Shown here one piece after another: positions 46,014 to 50,010 of a DNA stretch of 50,010 nucleotides. Positions within the stretch are counted from its first letter, which is position 1, and each line of letters starts with the position of its first letter. The notes beneath the pieces are model-generated. The model ran no database searches. It was not told the DNA's origin and worked only from the letters and a program-made list of their open reading frames with translations. This stretch comes from Geitlerinema sp. BBD 1991-9 (GTDB lineage Bacteria > Cyanobacteriota > Cyanobacteriia > Cyanobacteriales > Geitlerinemataceae). A program made the position numbers and the translations under genes. Location: NCBI GenBank assembly GCA_001657325.1, contig LWRO01000045.1, forward strand, positions 1 to 50,010, written 5' to 3'.

Positions 46014-47917
46014 CAGGCTAACTTTTTGGAAGTTTCGGTTTGACGCATTTCGCGAACCTGTTGGGTGACGCTTTCGACATCACTCGACAAGCAGCGAAAA
46101 CGATCGGTCATTTGCGGGTCTTCGCACCAGTCCGCGACGACCTCGATCGATCCGGCTAAGAAACTCGATCGACAGGCGCGACGCTGAATTTTCCCGCTAG
46201 AGGTTTTCAAAATCGTCCCAGGCTTCGCGAGAACGATGGCGTACACTTGCAATTCGTGTACCTCGGAGATGGCTTGGCGAACGTCGCAGATGACTCGTTC
46301 TGAATCGGCGATCTGGGCGCGGCGTTCGACTTCCTGCACCACGACTAATCGTTCGTTGCCTTCAACGAAAATGGAAAACGCCGCACCGTAATCGGGACGG
46401 AGTGCTGGATGGAGTTGCTGGATCGTCCACTCGATATCTTGGGGATAGTGATTCGTGCCTCGGATGATGATGAGGTCTTTCATCCGTCCCGTAATAAACA
46501 GTTCGCCTTCGTGGAGGAACCCTAAGTCCCCCGTGCGGAGGAACGGCCCTTCGAGGTTTGCCGAACGTTCGGCATCGTGGATATAGGCTTGAAACGTCTC
46601 CTTCGTCGCATCGGGTCGCCGCCAGTATCCCTGAGCGACACGGGAAGAACTGACCCAAATTTCCCCGACTTCGTTGGAAGCACACCGTTGAAAGGTGTCG
46701 GGGTTGACAATGGCAACTTCGGTATCGCAGACTAAACGCCCGCAGGAGGGATAAGCACGCACGCTGTCAGCGGAGCCGTTCTCGTTCGCGTTCGCGGTGT
46801 GTAACAAGATCGCGATTTTGTTCTGTTCCAACGCCGCTGCATCCACTTCTATTAATACGGGAGCGCTCAGCTTGGGTTTTGCCGAAACGAGCAACGTCGC
46901 TTCGGCTAGTCCGTAAGCTGGTGCGAAAGCGTTCCAACGGAAGCCGCATTGAGAAAAGGTTTGGTAGAACTTTGCTAAGACTTCGGGGTTGATGGGTTCG
47001 GCGGCATTTCCGGCAGCTTCCCAAGTGGAGAGATCGAGATTGCGGAGATCTTTGGGTTTCGCACGCCGAACGCAGAGATCGTAGGCGAAGTTCGGCGCTT
47101 GGCTGTGGGTTCCCCGATAGCGATCGATCGCTTGCAACCACCGTAACGGCCGTTTGACAAAGGCAAAGGGCGACATGACGTAACAGGGCGTACCGTTGTA
47201 GAGCGGCTCCATCAAACCCTCGACCAGGCCGTAATCGTGGAAGTAAGGCATCCAATTGACGGTGACGCTGTTGCTGTCGTAACCGCACGCCTGTTGTAAG
47301 TCGGCGAGGTGTCCCATGAGGTTGCGATGGCTGAGCATCACGCCTTTGGGGGTTGAAGTCGAACCGGAGGTGTATTGCAGGTAAGCAAGGCCATCGGGTT
47401 CGAGACCGGGATTGTGCCATCGCTCGGCTAGTGCCAGATCGATGGTTTCTGTATTGAGCCAGGTCGCTCGATCGAGTTCGGGAAAGTCGCCGCGAACGTC
47501 TTCGAGTAGATTCAGAATCGAACCGGTGGTGAGGACGATCGAAGCCCGTGCGTCTTGAATAATCGCCTGCAATCGCGGTAGCGTCCGTTTCAAGCGTCCG
47601 GCTTCAGGGGGAGGAACGGGAACGGCTACGACTCCCGCATACAAACATCCACAAAAGGCAGCGATAACATTGAGGCCTTGGGGATACAGGAGCAGGGCGC
47701 GTTCGTCTCGAGCACCGTGTTGTTGAAACCAGGCAGCAATAGCGCGGGCGTGGGTGTCGAGATCGCCGTAGGACAGTTTCTGCCCTTCCGTTTTGCCATC
47801 AATGAGGAATTGATAGGCGAGTTGTTCTCGATGTCGGTCAGCTAAGTCTTGCAGCCGTTCGACGAGCGTTGTGTGAGTGGAGGTTTTTGGGGTTTGGGTA
47901 CGAGGTTGGATCGTCAT
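46013..47917 (-). CDS. Fatty acyl-AMP ligase
   Basis: An enzyme of the FAAL group that activates a fatty acid as acyl-AMP and transfers it to a carrier protein instead of CoA. I start it at the ATG at 47917 (MTIQPRTQTPKTSTHTTL), 634 residues; the frame opens at a TTG seven codons before. Motifs: YTSGSTSTPKGVMLSHRNL (phosphate loop), NWMPYFHDYGLVEGLMEPLYNG, GNAAEPI and FAPAYGLAEATLLVS, all typical of FAALs; LRTGDLGFLHEGELFITGRMKDLIIIRG (hinge) and the C-terminal lysine region LKTSSGKIQRRACR follow. It is the first gene of the cluster. Chain length cannot be read. No polyketide synthase or peptide synthetase follows, unlike many FAAL loci. Confidence 0.95.
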   Translation of the reverse strand: MTIQPRTQTPKTSTHTTLVERLQDLADRHREQLAYQFLIDGKTEGQKLSYGDLDTHARAIAAWFQQHGARDERALLLYPQGLNVIAAFCGCLYAGVVAVPVPPPEAGRLKRTLPRLQAIIQDARASIVLTTGSILNLLEDVRGDFPELDRATWLNTETIDLALAERWHNPGLEPDGLAYLQYTSGSTSTPKGVMLSHRNLMGHLADLQQACGYDSNSVTVNWMPYFHDYGLVEGLMEPLYNGTPCYVMSPFAFVKRPLRWLQAIDRYRGTHSQAPNFAYDLCVRRAKPKDLRNLDLSTWEAAGNAAEPINPEVLAKFYQTFSQCGFRWNAFAPAYGLAEATLLVSAKPKLSAPVLIEVDAAALEQNKIAILLHTANANENGSADSVRAYPSCGRLVCDTEVAIVNPDTFQRCASNEVGEIWVSSSRVAQGYWRRPDATKETFQAYIHDAERSANLEGPFLRTGDLGFLHEGELFITGRMKDLIIIRGTNHYPQDIEWTIQQLHPALRPDYGAAFSIFVEGNERLVVVQEVERRAQIADSERVICDVRQAISEVHELQVYAIVLAKPGTILKTSSGKIQRRACRSSFLAGSIEVVADWCEDPQMTDRFRCLSSDVESVTQQVREMRQTETSKKLA

Positions 47918-49616
47918 GGCAGCTACTTCGATCGACAAGCGTTCGTTGGTGTGTCAGGTGCATCCCCGTGGAAGCTCGAGTTTTCTAAAGTTCTCTGCAC
48001 CATCGCATCACGCGATCGAGTCACGTGATTCTCCTAGTCCGTTGCTTTGCGATCGAAATCTTGAAGGTCTAAACAGATATACGAACTGAGCGCTTCCTGA
48101 CTGAAAGCACTAAATAGATGTCACCTGCTGACTTGAGATCGCTCGTCAGACCCCTCAGTCTGGGTCGTTTGTTCTGGGAGAGGGGGGCGAAGAATCGAGA
48201 TGTCTTTCGATCGCTGATTTTCCCTAGACAGGGTTTTTACTTAGGAGAGTTTAGTATTTTTCAGTGATACTACGTAGCATGGTACGTTCGGGAACAACTG
48301 CGGTCTACGCTCTTCTCGTTGTTTTACGCAATCTTTAACTTTTTGTGTGATCGACTTCACACAACCTTTGTAATTGAGAACACACAACTTTGAAAATAGG
48401 ATGTGATTTTTCGCATAAAATCAGTCATTTCAGACGTAAAAACAGATTTTAAAGCTAAAAGTAAAGGGATTTTCTTTTTTTTTCGCTCAAATAACGCAAA
48501 TAACTCATATTTCGTTTTTTTACTAGAAAAAAGTTTGTGGTTTTGTGGACGATGAGAGGTGAGAGCCGAGAAATCGAAAAGCTATATCGTTCTGCGATCT
48601 TTTTGATTCATTTGTTTTCACGAGCAATGATGAAGATTGGGTCAATAGAGTAGAACAGAAACCCTGCACAGATCGAGCTCACCTGTTGCATCCCAAATGA
48701 GAATATCGCAACTTCAGATGAATCTTGTCTTTACTAAGGTTCTAGCAAGTACAACAAGCCGCGCCAAATAAGTAATTATACTCATGAAGATAACAACTCA
48801 AATCAAATCTCAACGATCTAAACGCCATTAAAAACGGCTTCTCATAACGTTTTTGCTCTAAATTTTGGTATAAATTGAGTATTTCATCGACAAAACCATT
48901 CAAGCAGTAACAGTAATAGCGATTATCCGGACGTTTGTTTTTTTATTCAATGCGCTTGAGATTTTATGGATTATTTTTTTATTTGTATATCTTCGAAGAA
49001 TTATAGTTCTCAATCTAAGTAAATTCACGGAATTGCACAATGTGGAATCAATGAATCAGCAACACACACAATCAAAAATTTGCATAAAAAATGAATAGGA
49101 TGTCTAGTTAGAAAACAAATCTCAAGAAGGATTAGTTTTTTTAATTGTCAGTTTGACTGAGGTTGACAGTGGGCGCATTACCGAGAATGTATAGGTAGAG
49201 ATCTATCAAACCTATCGCTCGAATGGCATTAACACCCGACTTTCTGCAAATATTCAAACAATAGCGATTACCCGAGTTTTACAGATTGACGTTTGTTAGC
49301 GGTAGTTTTATACTAAACACATGAGTCACGATTTGATTTTCTAACGTGTTAATCTGCTCGATCGAGGATTGCTCTTCTGCCAAACTCTGAATACCACAGT
49401 CATCAAAATTCGGTAATGCAATCAACTGAAAACGTTAGTTTTTTTGTTACGGTATTCAAAACAGAATCTTTAGAGATTCTTTACAAAAAAGACATATAAG
49501 TCGAATACAAATCCCCTACGGTTGATGCGGGAACTACCCAGGCTCCCGAAACAGTCGTTAATGAGGGTTTCCCCATCAGGATGTATTGTTTGGTTGCTTG
49601 TTTGAGGATTACTCCC
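47918..49616. other. AT-rich gene-poor stretch
   Basis: About 1.7 kb without a credible protein gene. The first 400 bases have normal composition and hold short hairpins (TAGTAT/ATACTA at 48252-48272; CCCT/AGGG at 48222-48233). From about 48300 to 49500 the DNA is markedly AT-rich with many T-runs. It holds a perfect CRP-like palindrome at 48343-48364 and a diverged direct repeat (about 48898-48939 and 49252-49297, sharing AATAGCGATTAYCCG and GACGTTTGTT). Confidence 0.6.
48343..48364. promoter_or_regulatory. Perfect CRP-type binding site
   Basis: TTGTGTGA-N6-TCACACAA: an 8-base perfect dyad that contains the exact CRP consensus TGTGA-N6-TCACA (48346-48361), the site read by E. coli CRP and by cyanobacterial SyCRP1. 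Two further CACACAAC words (48358-48365 and 48381-48388) lie next to it. The nearest genes are the acyl-AMP ligase (start 426 bases to the left) and the tandem-repeat protein (start 1.25 kb to the right). Confidence 0.55.
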
Positions 49617-50010
49617 ATGAAACCCGTCACATTTGCCATAACATCTGCTGCGACCTTAAGTGCTCTATTTGGCACGCTTGGCTGTATCAGCGCTGGTGCC
49701 GTCACCTTTGTAGCACCTTCAGATGAAGCGCCTCGTACAACAACAGGAGGTGCGTCGCGAGGGAGCGTCGGATTCCAAGCTCCCAGCTCGGAATCCCCAC
49801 GCCAAACCACGGGCGGTGCTTCTCGGGGTAATGTAGACTTCCAAGCTCCCGACGCGGAATCCCCACGCCAAACCACGGGTGGTGCTTCTCGGGGTAATGT
49901 AGACTTCCAAGCTCCCGATGCGGAATCCCCACGCCAAACCACGGGTGGTGCTTCTCGGGGCGATGTAGACTTCCAAGCTCCCGACGCGGAATCCCCACGC
50001 CAAACCACGG
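49617..50010 (+). CDS. Exported tandem-repeat protein, partial (runs off the window)
   Basis: A plus-strand frame opens with ATG at 49617, with GAGG nine bases upstream, and stays open to the window end (131 codons). The first 28 residues are a signal-peptide-like stretch (MKPVTFAITSAATLSALFG...ISAGA), so the product is probably exported. From residue 37 it consists of a 22-residue unit that begins ESPRQTTGGASRG and ends VDFQAPDA, at least four copies and a partial fifth. The wording (APxxESPRQTTGGASRG) recalls the start of DUF928-type cyanobacterial proteins, in which one such unit is usual; this is a weak match. The long minus-strand frames over the same bases are antisense shadows of the array. 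Confidence 0.65.
   Translation, partial: MKPVTFAITSAATLSALFGTLGCISAGAVTFVAPSDEAPRTTTGGASRGSVGFQAPSSESPRQTTGGASRGNVDFQAPDAESPRQTTGGASRGNVDFQAPDAESPRQTTGGASRGDVDFQAPDAESPRQTT
49725..50010 (+). repeat. 66-bp tandem repeat array
   Basis: Units begin at 49725, 49791, 49857, 49923 and 49989, exactly 66 bases apart. The first is diverged; the others differ by only a few bases, which points to recent expansion. The array continues beyond the window. Confidence 0.9.

Noticed and set aside
49481-50008. Minus-strand frames with WRGDSASGAWKS repeats
   Set aside because: Antisense of the 66-base array; the plus-strand frame has a ribosome site, an ATG and a signal peptide, and explains the periodicity.

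Overview
The window is chromosomal DNA from a cyanobacterium. The evidence is a set of families that are essentially cyanobacterial (DUF2949, DUF2996, HpsJ, an NdbB-like type-2 NAD(P)H dehydrogenase, the DUF502-nusB-ftsY order), very frequent CGATCG/GATCGATC words of the HIP1 type, and palindromic intergenic repeats typical of these genomes. HpsJ hints at a filamentous, motile form, but the species cannot be fixed. No rRNA, tRNA or CRISPR array was seen.

Layout. 1-16 kb: recA; a secreted lamin-tail/Ig-like/RTX protein; small DUF2949 and M61 peptidase genes; a Crp/Fnr-type regulator; a Calx-beta protein with RTX repeats at its N-terminus; an aspartate-type aminotransferase; and a large membrane Cache-kinase-receiver-adenylate cyclase. 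15.8-17.15 kb: a MITE-like element that supplies the stop codon of a VOC protein gene, then a gene-poor stretch with a near-consensus promoter and a likely small RNA. 17-30 kb: mostly housekeeping (ftsY, nusB, DUF502, a glycosyltransferase, hpsJ, a CDF transporter, miaA, gyrB, DUF2996, purL). 29.7-33.1 kb: Uma2, a small membrane protein, and a Tat-exported PhoX phosphatase with a possible Pho box.

33.7-47.9 kb: eleven consecutive minus-strand genes form the most unusual part. In transcription order they are a fatty acyl-AMP ligase, an acyl-CoA dehydrogenase homologue, an acyl carrier protein, an MBOAT acyltransferase, an SGNH-like protein, an NdbB-like quinone reductase, an HTTM-DCC fusion, a second MBOAT, a second SGNH-like protein and a GT-C-like membrane protein. 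The first five have the same logic as the DltA-C-B-D D-alanylation machine (adenylating enzyme, carrier protein, MBOAT, SGNH), but with a fatty acid in place of D-Ala and an added dehydrogenase. I infer a pathway that activates, desaturates and exports an acyl group onto a surface glycan or lipid.

47.9-50 kb: an AT-rich, gene-poor stretch with a perfect CRP-type palindrome, then the start of an exported protein made of 22-residue tandem repeats that runs off the window. The long minus-strand reading frames over this array are antisense shadows.
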